The notes under the pieces: model-generated
Database searches by the model: none
Told to the model about the DNA's origin: nothing
Seen by the model: the letters and a program-made list of their open reading frames with translations, nothing else
NCBI GenBank assembly: GCA_016218715.1
Contig: JACRDG010000081.1
Coordinates: forward strand, 1-64,000
DNA length: 64,000 bases
Direction: 5' to 3'
From: Desulfomonile tiedjei
GTDB taxonomy: Bacteria; Desulfobacterota; Desulfomonilia; Desulfomonilales; Desulfomonilaceae
Position numbers and translations under genes: made by a program
Shown: piece by piece, positions 23,219 through 32,343 of the stretch
Numbering within the stretch: position 1 is the first letter of the stretch
Layout of the letters: every line of letters starts with the position of its first letter

Positions 23219-23938
23219 GAGCGCACCACCGTGAGGGCTCGCGATAGATCCTCGTGGTTTTCAGACAAACCAGCGAATGCCTCCGGATTGATTGTAGCGC
23301 AAAACCGCCCTCAAGGACGAACGTTTGCGTGAATCGTTCAGGGGGAGCGAGCCGTACGCCACCGCCAATCACTTCACCACCCTTCAAGCTATATCTTATT
23401 CCTTGCCGGAAGTGAATCCTCGGCCTCACTTGTGCATCTACATGATAAGACTGACTCCCCGTCGTTTTTGAGCCGCTGGTTGTTATACCCAGCCTAGTAG
23501 AGGAGAGACTCGGAAGCGATCACGGCAAGGGAGGCGTGCCACATCCACACCAGAACTCTAGTTCAGATGCACATTTGCAAGCAGCGTGTGGGATTTCTGT
23601 CAAGGGCTCGCCTCCCCTAACCCAGCGGCTGGCGACTATACGGAACGGAATGAGGTTTTGCGCCTGTAATGGTAAGCCTTGGCATTAACGGTTAGCGTCA
23701 GGTTCAAACCCGGTCGGGCTGTAACGACCGCGTCCCCGTACGAGGGAGTTCATTTGCAGCCCTTGATCGTGATTTCGAGAGGCCGAGTTCGTCCCGGTAA
23801 ACGGCTGCGTTACTTTGATCCGCAAGCGGGAGTGCATATACTCAAAACATGGGCGCGAGGAAAACGGCGGACTAGGCTGGGGTGTGAGATGACGGGGTCT
23901 GCGCAAGGCCGGACACCTACATCACGGAGTGGTGGGAG
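23219..23938. other. Intergenic region, no supported gene
   Basis: About 720 bp between divergent genes. The short ORFs on either strand have no ribosome site or signature. It should hold the promoters of rtcA and of the TSUP pair, but I cannot place them with confidence. Confidence 0.35.
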
Positions 23939-24208
23939 ATGAATCGATTTTATATTCTTGCACTTACCGTTCTCAGCTTCGCATGCGCGATCGCTCTGGG
24001 TATGGGTGTCGCTGCGGCGAATGGCATCCAGTCCATGACTCGGTTGGATGAATTCTGGATAGGTCAGTTCCACAAAAGCCCGGTCATGTTCGGGCTGTGG
24101 TGTACGCTTCTAACGGTCGTATGGGGCGCTTTGCTGGGTATTCTCACGGACCAGATACTCAAACTCATCGGGCTTGACCTGACATCCAGAGAGACCGGGG
24201 AGCATTGA
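23939..24208 (+). CDS. Small two-span membrane protein, TSUP partner
   Basis: The 89-residue protein has two hydrophobic spans (ILALTVLSFACAIALGMGVAAA and VMFGLWCTLLTVVWGALLGIL) and a charged C-terminus. It lies 28 bp before the TSUP permease and is probably co-transcribed. Small membrane proteins encoded next to TSUP permeases are known in deltaproteobacteria, but a direct role is inference. GGAG lies about 9 nt before the ATG. Confidence 0.7.
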   Translation: MNRFYILALTVLSFACAIALGMGVAAANGIQSMTRLDEFWIGQFHKSPVMFGLWCTLLTVVWGALLGILTDQILKLIGLDLTSRETGEH

Positions 24209-24236
24209 TGCCGAGAAATAACGAGGGGTTACGACC

Positions 24237-25550
24237 ATGGAGTGGCTCTACCTCTACATGCCCATGGCCCAAATACACGTCCTGTGGCCCGTGTTGCTCC
24301 TCATCGGCTTCTCGGTTGGAGTGGTCGGCGGTTTCTTCGGCATGGGCGGCGCATGGATGGTCACGCCTGCTCTGAACATCCTCGGCTTCCCCATGGCTAT
24401 GGCCATCGGCACTGACATTGCCCATACCGCGGGCAAGTCTATCATCTCGACCCACCGCCACTCCCAATTCGGAAACGTGGATTACAAACTCGGCGCGATC
24501 ATGATTCTCGGAACGGTGATAGGGATCGAGTGCGGCGCCCAATTGGTCATATGGCTGGACCGCATCGGCCATGTGGAACCCGTGGTTCGTTGGTGTTACG
24601 TTGCCTTGTTGCTGACTCTGGCATTCGTGGTCTTCGCGGATCACCGCAAGGCCATGCAAAACCTGGCGGAGGGGATCCCGGAAGGCGAGCCCGTCGAAGG
24701 GTTCACCTGGTACAAGAGCCTTCACGACATCAAGATCCGGCCCATGATGCATTTCCCGGTTTCCGGCGTCTATTGCTCCCTGTGGCTGCCGGTGGTGGTG
24801 ACCTTCCTAAGCGGGATCATGGCCGGTTTTCTGGGTATCGGCGGCGGACTCGTGCGCATGCCTGCGTTGGTTCACTTGGTGGGCCTCCCGACGCACGTTG
24901 CGGTGGGGACCGACTTGTTTGAGGTCATGATTTCAGGTCTGTACGGCACCTTTACCTACGGCGTGAAGGGCCGGATCGAGGTCCTGGCAGTAATGGTCAT
25001 GTTGACGGGAGCTGCGGTCGGGGCCCAGATAGGGACCGTGGCGACCAAGTATGTCAAGGGATACGGGATTCGCCTCGTTTTCGGCATGACCGCGGCAGCG
25101 TGTGCCATCTCGGTCATGTTGAAGGAGTTTGGATACTCGCTTCCTGCAACAGTCGTCATCCTGGGATCTGTGGCCATATTGTGCGTGTATATTTGCACCG
25201 TTATGTTCCGGGGCGCGGCACAGGAACTCAGGGAGAAGGCTTCAGCAGAGGCGGAATCGGAGGAGGCTGCGGGGGAGAATGTCGAAGGAAAGCACCCGGT
25301 CGGAAACCTCCAAGACAGAGCTGTTGCAGAGGATTCCGCCACAGCGAACGTGCTCGAATCGGTACGAGGCGACGTCGCTAGGATGGAGGCGGACGCAGTC
25401 GTGAGTCCCGCCACCGGCTGTGATCCTTTTGGCGTCGAAGAGGTTGACCATCCGGTTCATCGCGCAGCGGGACCGGCGCTCTCGGCTGAATGCTGCCCAC
25501 CTGGGCATTGCGAGCCCGGCGATATGAGAATATGCGAGGACCGCTGCTGA
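24237..25550 (+). CDS. TauE/SafE (TSUP) family anion permease with long tail
   Basis: The 437-residue protein carries the two-fold TSUP architecture with about eight spans. Each half has its glycine-rich signature: FFGMGGAWMVTPAL and FLGIGGGLVRMPAL. These permeases export or import sulfite, sulfoacetate or other organosulfur anions. An unusual C-terminal cytoplasmic extension of about 95 residues follows the last span; it is acidic and ends in a Cys-rich motif (CCPPGHCEPGDMRICEDRC). The tail may bind metal or a cluster. GAGGGG precedes the start. Confidence 0.9.
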   Translation: MEWLYLYMPMAQIHVLWPVLLLIGFSVGVVGGFFGMGGAWMVTPALNILGFPMAMAIGTDIAHTAGKSIISTHRHSQFGNVDYKLGAIMILGTVIGIECGAQLVIWLDRIGHVEPVVRWCYVALLLTLAFVVFADHRKAMQNLAEGIPEGEPVEGFTWYKSLHDIKIRPMMHFPVSGVYCSLWLPVVVTFLSGIMAGFLGIGGGLVRMPALVHLVGLPTHVAVGTDLFEVMISGLYGTFTYGVKGRIEVLAVMVMLTGAAVGAQIGTVATKYVKGYGIRLVFGMTAAACAISVMLKEFGYSLPATVVILGSVAILCVYICTVMFRGAAQELREKASAEAESEEAAGENVEGKHPVGNLQDRAVAEDSATANVLESVRGDVARMEADAVVSPATGCDPFGVEEVDHPVHRAAGPALSAECCPPGHCEPGDMRICEDRC

Positions 25551-25730
25551 CGGCCGACCGCTCTATTTCCGGACTTCATGTCCCCTCCGTTATATGCCCG
25601 CCGGCAAAGCCCGGGAGAAGCCAACGCTCATCACCATGTGGTTCCGACATCAGGATTGACCGGTGAATTGAGGCGGAGTAAGGTGGAGAAGAAGACAGAA
25701 CTTGGTTTTCGAGCTTCCACGAGGTTCACC

Positions 25731-26885
25731 ATGGATACCTATTTCGCTCCTGCGGAACGATGCAGCGACGAGGAACTCCGCGAACAGGTTGAAATAGTCA
25801 GCCGGAATCCGGTAATCGACGGCCTGCTGAAATTCACCTCCGGCCTCCTGGCCATTCTGGACGAACACCGTCAGATATTGGCCGTGAACGCCTCATTGTT
25901 GGAAATGTTGGGCATTGAGGATACCTCTGCGGTCCTGGGGCTGCGACCCGGAGAAGCCATATACTGCGTGCATGCGGATGAAGGGCCTGGCGGGTGTGGA
26001 ACGGCGATAGCATGTTCGTCCTGCGGCGCGGCCATAGCGATTGTCACCACACTGGCTAATGATACACCCACTGAAAGAACGTGCGCGGCCACGGTGAAAC
26101 GGGAAGGACAGGAGATTGACGTCTGCTTCCAGGTGCGCTGCGTCCCGATCAAATTCGACGGACGTCGATTTCTCTTGCTTTTCTTGCAGGACATAACCTC
26201 GCAACAGAAATGGGTGTCGCTGGAGCGGGTATTCTTCCACGACATCATGAATATTCTGAACGGCGTGATCGGCACCACGGAGCTGATGACTCTGGACGGT
26301 TGCGATCAGGATCTCGTGGAGATCCTGGGTGAATTGGCCGTGCAGCTTAAGAATGAAATTGCCATCCAAAGAGTTCTCTCCGACACCAAGCATCAAGGGT
26401 ACGAGTTGGCGCGGCAGAGAGTGACGACGGGGCAAGTTGTCAAGGGGATCAGGAATGTCTTTGCCAACCATCCCGTTGCCGAGAGCAAGTCCTTTACCAT
26501 TATCGTCCCGTTTCCGGACTTGAGCGTCAACACTGATTATTCATTGCTCTTGAAGGTTTTGGTCAACATGCTTACCAATGCCTTCGAAGCAACGGACACA
26601 AATGGAGAGGTAAGATTCCGGATAGATCGGGGCGAGAAGACTGTCTCCTTTTCCGTTTGGAACAAACTGCCCATACCCGAGAACGTCAGACCAAGGATTT
26701 TCCAGAGGCATTTCACGACGAAGACCGGCGCGGGCCGCGGCATAGGAACGTTTTCCATGAAATTGTGCGGAGAAGACCTCTTGGGAGGCAAGGTGAGCTT
26801 CACAACGTCCGAGGACGAAGGCACGACCTTCAGCCTCACCCTGCCGTCTACCGAGCCTGAGGATTCGATGCCGAGCGAGCAGTAA
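25731..26885 (+). CDS. PAS-domain sensor histidine kinase with Cys cluster
   Basis: The product is 384 residues from ATG 25731, chosen because GAGG lies 6 nt upstream. A PAS domain (about residues 30-160) contains CGTAIACSSCG, a cysteine pattern common in PAS kinases of sulfate reducers and possibly redox-active. A HisKA-like segment with HDIMN follows, and then an HATPase domain with the N-box NMLTNAFEAT and the G-box TGAGRGIGTFS. No membrane segment is seen, so the kinase is cytosolic. No response regulator is adjacent; it may sense redox state for the TSUP permease upstream. Confidence 0.88.
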   Translation: MDTYFAPAERCSDEELREQVEIVSRNPVIDGLLKFTSGLLAILDEHRQILAVNASLLEMLGIEDTSAVLGLRPGEAIYCVHADEGPGGCGTAIACSSCGAAIAIVTTLANDTPTERTCAATVKREGQEIDVCFQVRCVPIKFDGRRFLLLFLQDITSQQKWVSLERVFFHDIMNILNGVIGTTELMTLDGCDQDLVEILGELAVQLKNEIAIQRVLSDTKHQGYELARQRVTTGQVVKGIRNVFANHPVAESKSFTIIVPFPDLSVNTDYSLLLKVLVNMLTNAFEATDTNGEVRFRIDRGEKTVSFSVWNKLPIPENVRPRIFQRHFTTKTGAGRGIGTFSMKLCGEDLLGGKVSFTTSEDEGTTFSLTLPSTEPEDSMPSEQ

Positions 26886-26942
26886 CGGTGCGACCGCTAA
26901 TCACAGGTGCCAAGGGCTCGTGGATCGACCCGCGCGGAAGTT

Positions 26943-27359
26943 CTAAGCCCTCGTTAATCCAATGACTAAGCCGCCAGCGTAGTCTTCAAAGACCAACATA
27001 CTTGAACGACCATCCCCGAAGGTCGTGATAATCCCGTTAAGCCCCTGTGGTTCGTCATCTGTTCCATGCCTTGTCACGGTAACGGTGAGGTCATCATCGT
27101 CAATAGATCCCCTCAAACTCATACCGTGGAAGCCATTGTCGTCGTACAACTCGGCCGTAATCGTTCCGTGCCTGATGGTCCCATCAGCTTGGCCTCCCAA
27201 AAGGCGCCAGCCATTGTGTATAGACAGGGTAGAAGACCAATGCCATCTCCTGTTGTTCTCGGCAGAAAGACCGGAGGGGTTGCTGTGATGAACCAGAAGA
27301 ATCGAGAGAAGAGCAACTATCAGTGTCCGTGAGAATACGGCCGCTTTGTTCCTTGGCAT
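26943..27359 (-). CDS. Secreted hypothetical protein
   Basis: The 138-residue protein begins MPRNKAAVFSRTLIVALLSILLV, a signal peptide. The mature part is beta-rich with GWRLLGGQADGTIRHG and DDDDLTVTVTRHG segments, suggesting a small beta-barrel or sandwich. ATG 27359 has GGAG 9 nt upstream. No family recognised. It is convergent with the PAS kinase and lies close to the IS1380-family insertion, from which it may have been separated from former neighbours. Confidence 0.55.
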   Translation of the reverse strand: MPRNKAAVFSRTLIVALLSILLVHHSNPSGLSAENNRRWHWSSTLSIHNGWRLLGGQADGTIRHGTITAELYDDNGFHGMSLRGSIDDDDLTVTVTRHGTDDEPQGLNGIITTFGDGRSSMLVFEDYAGGLVIGLTRA

Positions 27360-27550
27360 GCCTTTGTTCTCCGATGTTGTTACTCCCGTCGGGTGCCACT
27401 GCTGGCCAAGCCAGCAGAACCCAAACCATGATCCGCAGTGACCAAGGCTCAATCGCGCCGCATGCTACTCCCCGAGCACGGTCTGAAACTGTCCCGTGAG
27501 AGCATAGGCACCGTTGTTCATACATGTAAAGGAAACCGATCGCAATATTA

Positions 27551-29178
27551 CCCCGGATTATTCGGCGAGTAAACAAAGAAAAGGATGTTCTTCCGGTCAA
27601 CTATCTGATATGGTGAATGAAATTGACCGTTATAGAGGGTGACCGGATGGTTGGGTATGGTGAAAAGGAAAGAGAGACAATTCGCCCCGAGTTTGACCGT
27701 TCAATCATGATCGATTTTCAGGGAGCAAAGATCACCTCGGACACGGGTTTTCTGTTGCTGAGGGCCGTAGACGATCGTTTCGGGATCTTGGGGCCAATCG
27801 AGAGTGAACTGGAGGATACCAGATCCTGGGTTCATAGCAACCACACCCAGCTTCAAATGGTTCGGCAGAGGGTGTATCAGATGGCAGCCGGGTATGAGGA
27901 CTGCAACGATGCCGACTTTCTGCGAATTGATCCCGCTCTTCGGCTCGCCATAGGCAAGGGCGACGAGGCCGGGGCTGGTCAGTCCAGGCTATCGAGGCTT
28001 GAGAATGATGTTCTGGGAACCGAAGATGGATTGAATGCGCTCGAATCCGCCCTGACGAGGTCCAACGACGCGCTCATGAAGCGCAAGAAGAAGCAGCGGT
28101 TGATCGTGGACGTTGATTCAACGGAAGACCCGGCGCACGGCAAGCAAGAGCATGTGGCGTTCAACGGTCACTTCGGAAAGAATTGCTTTCATCCTCTGTT
28201 CGCTTTCACGAGTGACGGAGACTGCCTGAGGGCCAGGCTCAGGCCCGGCAACGTTCATTCAGCGGATGGCGTTGTGGAGTTCCTCGATCCGATTGTAAAG
28301 CGGTATCGATCCCGATTCATCCTGTTCTGGCTTCGGGGGGACGCGGCGTTTGCCGGCCCTGAGGTTTACGAGTATTGCGAGGGTGAGCGGGTCACGTACT
28401 TCATCAGGCTTCCGGCCAATGCGGTGCTGAACAGACTCATCGACCCGCATCTAACGCGTCCCGTGGGACGACCTCCCAAGAGCGGGATTCAGATAAGGCT
28501 GGTTGATTTCCGGTACCAGGCACAGACCTGGGAGAGGGAGCGAAGAGTGGTCGCCAAGATCGAATGGCACGCCGGAGAACTCTTCCCGAGGATCGGGTTC
28601 ATTGTGACCAATTCCAAGCTGCCTGCCGGGAAAGTGGTGAAGGTGTACAACGGACGCGGGGACGTTGAGAACCGGATCAAGGAGGGGAAGAACACGCTGC
28701 GTTGGGACAAGACGAGTTGCCGTCGCTTCGCCGCCAACCAGGCCCGTTTGCTCATGGGGGTCCTGGCGTACAACCTCCTTCACATGCTCCGGCAGTTCTA
28801 CCTCATGGGCGAAGAGGTCAAAAGGTCGATAGAATGGCTCATCAAGCGCCTGATCAAGGTCGGAGCAAAGGTGGCGTATCATGGTCGGAGGTGGCAAGTC
28901 CATGTGGCTTCAGCTTTCCCCTTGGCCCGGTACTACCGAGCTGTGTTCGGGTAACGACCAGAGTGGAAATAACGGTTGACGGAGTGCCGGAGGGTGGAGT
29001 ACGCTCAGATCAAGGATAAAAGGGACCTCTTCATCAACGTGGCGATGCTTTTTGCCTGCGTTGGGTCGCATGGGACACTCAACCGGGACCTTGTGGGGTC
29101 ACGCGAGGTGCCCCGGCCGCCCTTCGGGGGTGCCAAGAGGTTCAAAATGGCAAGACCGCCGCGTGATTCCGAATAATT
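27551..29178 (+). mobile_element. IS1380-family insertion sequence
   Basis: A 1.63-kb unit carries one transposase. The left end is CCCCGGATTATTCGGCG (27551-27567). The right end has the inverse CCGAATAAT at 29169-29177, followed by divergence. Length and single transposase fit the IS1380 family. The 200 bp after the transposase recur at 2455-2671 and partly at 37764-37880, and the 2671 copy shows the undamaged right terminal repeat. I did not identify a target duplication. Confidence 0.8.
27617..28954 (+). CDS. IS1380-family transposase
   Basis: The 445-residue transposase contains the DDE residues in the expected order: Asp in LIVDVDSTEDPAHG, Asp in WLRGDAAFA and Glu in NGRGDVENRIKEGKN, the family's hallmark. 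It has an N-terminal DNA-binding part. The frame is intact. The gene ends 16 bp before a non-coding right-end segment. A ribosome site is weak, as is usual for transposases. Alternative start at 27647. Confidence 0.92.
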   Translation: MKLTVIEGDRMVGYGEKERETIRPEFDRSIMIDFQGAKITSDTGFLLLRAVDDRFGILGPIESELEDTRSWVHSNHTQLQMVRQRVYQMAAGYEDCNDADFLRIDPALRLAIGKGDEAGAGQSRLSRLENDVLGTEDGLNALESALTRSNDALMKRKKKQRLIVDVDSTEDPAHGKQEHVAFNGHFGKNCFHPLFAFTSDGDCLRARLRPGNVHSADGVVEFLDPIVKRYRSRFILFWLRGDAAFAGPEVYEYCEGERVTYFIRLPANAVLNRLIDPHLTRPVGRPPKSGIQIRLVDFRYQAQTWERERRVVAKIEWHAGELFPRIGFIVTNSKLPAGKVVKVYNGRGDVENRIKEGKNTLRWDKTSCRRFAANQARLLMGVLAYNLLHMLRQFYLMGEEVKRSIEWLIKRLIKVGAKVAYHGRRWQVHVASAFPLARYYRAVFG

Positions 29179-29207
29179 CCTCGTTCAGCTGCGTTGGGAG
29201 AACTCCC

Positions 29208-29666
29208 ATGAACATACCAGAAATTTTCCTCCGCGAGTTTTGGGAGCTATGGCCGATGACTCGTGCCCTTTTAATCGGATCCTTGATTGGACTGGTGGTA
29301 CGTTTGGCCTCAAATGGCGGCGGCACTTTGATCACTCCCACGAAGTCATACCCCGAGCTTGCTGCGTTCAGCAAAGACGACCAACTGAGATTGCTTCGCG
29401 AGGCGTGTAGGGAAGCATTCAGTGCGCTCTCGTTTGTTCCAATCTTGGTCTTCCTTGCTTCTTGGTGGGTCGGCGCCGCGTTGCTACGGACGCTTGTGAA
29501 GGTTACCGCACCCCCCGAATGGGTAGTGATTCTCTTGATCGGTCTATTCTTCGGTCTATTCTCAGGACTCGGTTATTGGCTGGCACGGCGCTTGGAAGCA
29601 CATCGTGTGCGGCCTTTTCTGAAGAAACTAATTGACGTTAATGACTCAAATCCAAGTAAGTTTTGA
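29208..29666 (+). CDS. Small integral membrane protein
   Basis: The 152-residue protein has three likely spans: RALLIGSLIGLVVRLA, LSFVPILVFLASWWVGAALL and WVVILLIGLFFGLFSGLGYWLA, with a cytoplasmic loop and basic tail. GGGAG lies 7 nt before ATG 29208; the ORF-track start at 29052 is inside the IS. No family recognised. It begins 30 bp after the IS right end, so its promoter may have been altered by the insertion. Confidence 0.65.
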   Translation: MNIPEIFLREFWELWPMTRALLIGSLIGLVVRLASNGGGTLITPTKSYPELAAFSKDDQLRLLREACREAFSALSFVPILVFLASWWVGAALLRTLVKVTAPPEWVVILLIGLFFGLFSGLGYWLARRLEAHRVRPFLKKLIDVNDSNPSKF

Positions 29667-29832
29667 GGAGCGCCCCCGCCAGAAAGAATAAGAAGCCCAT
29701 GATGCCGATAATTCCAGATGCTGTGTGCCGTTCAATGAAAAAAAGACAGGCTATAATTGCATCGAGAGTATACACCACCAACGCGTAAGCACAACTACCG
29801 AGAAGAGCCGCGACGCCTAGAGGTGGTTGCAA
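29638..29832 (-). CDS. Possible small membrane protein
   Basis: The 64-residue frame encodes two hydrophobic spans (LLGSCAYALVVYTLDAIIACLFFI and GIIGIMGFLFFLAGALL). It would start at TTG with GAGG only 3 nt away. It overlaps the convergent membrane gene by 29 bp. It could be the last gene of the TSUP/ABC operon, but coding is uncertain. Confidence 0.35.
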   Translation of the reverse strand: MQPPLGVAALLGSCAYALVVYTLDAIIACLFFIERHTASGIIGIMGFLFFLAGALLKTYLDLSH

Positions 29833-29855
29833 AACCTCGTAGACATTTTCTCAAA

Positions 29856-30647
29856 TTACAGGATGCCCGATCCCAGGGCTATCGCCATGAGCAACAACAT
29901 TGCCCCCACGATCATCTGTAACGCCTTGATGGTCACTTTGTCCAGCAATCGCACGCCGATGACCGAGCCGAGCCCTGCAGCCAATATCCCCGCGACGATG
30001 AGACCGCTCTCCCCGTGCCCACCTACTGCGGTCAGGTGTTTGGAGAAGAAGGTGGCTCCGTAGACCACGAGTCGCGAGATGTCCACCACCACCGCTGCAA
30101 CCACTCCGGTTCCGATGAACTGCTCTTTGCTCAGGCCCGCTCGGACGAGAAAAGCACTGCGCAAGGCCCCTTGAAGGCCGGACAGGCCGCCGAAGAACCC
30201 TGAAACAGCACCTCCGAGGGAGAGATACTTTCGGTCAAAAGCGAGATTCTCGAACCTGGGGACTAAATCGAAGATCGCGAATATGGCTATGAGAGCGGCA
30301 ATAACCAGCTTGGCTGCTGTGATTTCAAATCGTCGGCCTCCGATGCTGTATTCCGCAAGAGGCGCCGCATCCGCTATGTATCCCAGGAAAAAGGCTCCAA
30401 GCGCGGCAAAGAGAGCTGCGGGGACCGCGAACCTGAGGACCACCCGGACATTCGCGTGCTTGCCCACCAGCACCACCTTGAACAGGTTGTTCGCCAGGTG
30501 GACGACCGCAGTAGCGGCCACTGCGACATTGATGGGAAAGAAGAGCGCAAAGGCCGGCATCAGAAGAGTTCCCAGGCCAAACCCCGAGAAGAGCGTGAGC
30601 GCGGCCACGACTATCGCGACGGTGCATATGACGGCGTATTCTAACAT
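29856..30647 (-). CDS. TSUP (TauE/SafE) family permease
   Basis: The 263-residue polytopic protein has the TSUP layout with about eight spans; FSGFGLGTLLMPAF and FFGGLSGLQGAL are the two glycine-rich signatures. It is a second TSUP protein in the window, unrelated in detail to that at 24237. It is 65 bp after the metal ABC permease gene in the same direction and may be the last gene of that operon. Some TSUP members transport anions, so a link to metal uptake is unclear. Confidence 0.85.
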   Translation of the reverse strand: MLEYAVICTVAIVVAALTLFSGFGLGTLLMPAFALFFPINVAVAATAVVHLANNLFKVVLVGKHANVRVVLRFAVPAALFAALGAFFLGYIADAAPLAEYSIGGRRFEITAAKLVIAALIAIFAIFDLVPRFENLAFDRKYLSLGGAVSGFFGGLSGLQGALRSAFLVRAGLSKEQFIGTGVVAAVVVDISRLVVYGATFFSKHLTAVGGHGESGLIVAGILAAGLGSVIGVRLLDKVTIKALQMIVGAMLLLMAIALGSGIL

Positions 30648-30711
30648 GGCTCGTGTCGAAGAACCAGGCGCCGGTCAGCACGTTTCGCAGAGCTCCGAGC
30701 GAAACGCCGTA

Positions 30712-31566
30712 TCACCCTTTGCCTCGGCCGAGGGCCCACTTCAGCGTGGTGGCACCCAGATAGGCTGCTCCTGCCAGGATAATGGTGGTGGCGCCGGCCG
30801 GATAGTCAGGGGCATAACTGATGACCAAACCGGATGTGGTGAAGAGCGCGCAGAGAAGCGTGGAAACCGCCATCATGCCCCACAGTGTCTTTGAGAATTG
30901 TCCGGCAATAGCCACCGGCAGCGTCAGCATCGCAATGACCATGACGATGCCCACTACCGTTGCCAGGACCACGACTGTCAGAGCCGTCAGGCAGAGCAGG
31001 AGAAGATAGAACACTTCTACCGGCAAGCCACGGAGGCGCGCGAATTCGTCGTCAAAACAGACCGCGAGGAACTGGTTGTAGAACAACAGTCCCATGGCCA
31101 CGATGATCGCATCCAGGCCCACGAGCATCCACAGGTCATTGCTCGACACCATGAGGATGTTGCCGAACAGGTACCCCATCAGGTCTTCGTTGTACCCGGG
31201 CGTACGGGAGATGAAGACGATCCCCACCGCCATCCCCACCGCCCAGAGGGCGCTGATCACGGTGTCCTCCCGCTGCCGTGCCCACAGGCTCACCAGCCCG
31301 ATGATCACCGCGGCGATCAACGCGGAGACGACAGCGCCGTGGATGGGGACCACCTCATTCCAATGGTATACTTTCTGAAGATAAAGGGCAGCTCCCATAC
31401 CGCCCAGCACACAGTGGGCAATACCATCCGCGATGTACGAAATGCGCCGAACTACCACGTACGTTCCAATGATGCCGCAGGCAACGCTCGCGAGAATCCC
31501 CGTGAGAACCGCGTGTTGGAGAAAGGCGTACTGTTGCACGTCCGTTAGAAACTGTGACAAGTGCAC
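30712..31566 (-). CDS. znuB: Zinc/manganese ABC transporter permease
   Basis: The 284-residue permease belongs to the ZnuB/MntB-like family with about eight spans; YVVVRRISYIADGIAH near residue 37 is the typical N-terminal motif and a DEFARLRGLP motif contacts the ATPase. It forms the membrane part of a divalent-metal uptake system. It starts at GTG 31566, overlapping the ATPase gene by 22 bp. The neighbouring substrate-binding protein with its His-rich loop points to zinc or manganese as substrate. Confidence 0.9.
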   Translation of the reverse strand: MHLSQFLTDVQQYAFLQHAVLTGILASVACGIIGTYVVVRRISYIADGIAHCVLGGMGAALYLQKVYHWNEVVPIHGAVVSALIAAVIIGLVSLWARQREDTVISALWAVGMAVGIVFISRTPGYNEDLMGYLFGNILMVSSNDLWMLVGLDAIIVAMGLLFYNQFLAVCFDDEFARLRGLPVEVFYLLLLCLTALTVVVLATVVGIVMVIAMLTLPVAIAGQFSKTLWGMMAVSTLLCALFTTSGLVISYAPDYPAGATTIILAGAAYLGATTLKWALGRGKG

Positions 31567-32309
31567 CCCTCTTCACCGTTATGCCTCACCATGCGCACCG
31601 GTGATCCATACAGTGCGTTGATCATTTCTCCCGTAATTTCGCTCGTTGGGTGCATGAAAACCCTGCGCTTGACGCAGACCACGCTCTTGACCACGGTGGA
31701 GACGAATCCGATGTCGTGGGAAACCGTAACCACGGTCAGCGTCTCGTTCAGGGTTCGCAACAGTTCGTACAGATCGCCTCCCATAACCACGTCCAGATTG
31801 GCAGTGGGTTCGTCCAGCAGCAGCAGGTCCGGTTCGCAGGCCAGAGCGCGGGCGATGAACAGCCTCTGGCGCTGTCCGCCTGAGATCGAGGAAAAGGGCT
31901 TCCTGAAAACATCGCAGAGCCCCACCTGATCGAGCGCACGGGCCACGATCTCCCGGTCCTGCCGAGAATACCGACCGAAGGGCTTCCCATGACCGAGGCG
32001 CCCCATGAGCGCCACGTCCATGACCGTTGCAGGAAACTGCGGGTCCAGTTGCGTATACTGTGGCATGTATCCGACGCGAGGTCGGGCTGCCTCCGGGGGC
32101 CCCCCAAACATCCGGACTTCACCGCGGGAAGGCCGGAGCAGACCCAGCATAAGTTTGAGCAACGTGGTCTTTCCCCCGCCGTTCGGTCCCACCATGGAGA
32201 CGAAATCGCCGTGCGGAATCGAGAGGTTCACGTCTTCCAACACGGGATCTCCGTCATAGGAAAACGATATATCCTTCATGAGAATTGCCGGAGCATTCAT
32301 TGGGTTCAT
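31545..32309 (-). CDS. znuC: Zinc/manganese ABC transporter ATPase
   Basis: The product is about 254 residues from ATG 32309. Walker A GPNGGGKTT, signature SGGQRQR, Walker B LLLLDEPTANLD and the switch His in VSHD are all present. It energises uptake of a divalent metal with ZnuB and ZnuA. A C-terminal HNGEEGCTCH stretch could bind metal, as in several ZnuC-type proteins. It lies 35 bp after znuA and overlaps znuB. The longer ORF start at 32375 would overlap znuA and is not used. Confidence 0.92.
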   Translation of the reverse strand: MNPMNAPAILMKDISFSYDGDPVLEDVNLSIPHGDFVSMVGPNGGGKTTLLKLMLGLLRPSRGEVRMFGGPPEAARPRVGYMPQYTQLDPQFPATVMDVALMGRLGHGKPFGRYSRQDREIVARALDQVGLCDVFRKPFSSISGGQRQRLFIARALACEPDLLLLDEPTANLDVVMGGDLYELLRTLNETLTVVTVSHDIGFVSTVVKSVVCVKRRVFMHPTSEITGEMINALYGSPVRMVRHNGEEGCTCHSF

Positions 32310-32343
32310 GGTGCGCCTGTCCCGCCTTGTGTTTTCACAACGA

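Noticed and set aside
23690-23720. tRNA-like GGTTCAAACCCGG segment
   Set aside because: The T-arm resemblance is isolated; no acceptor or anticodon stems can be formed around it.
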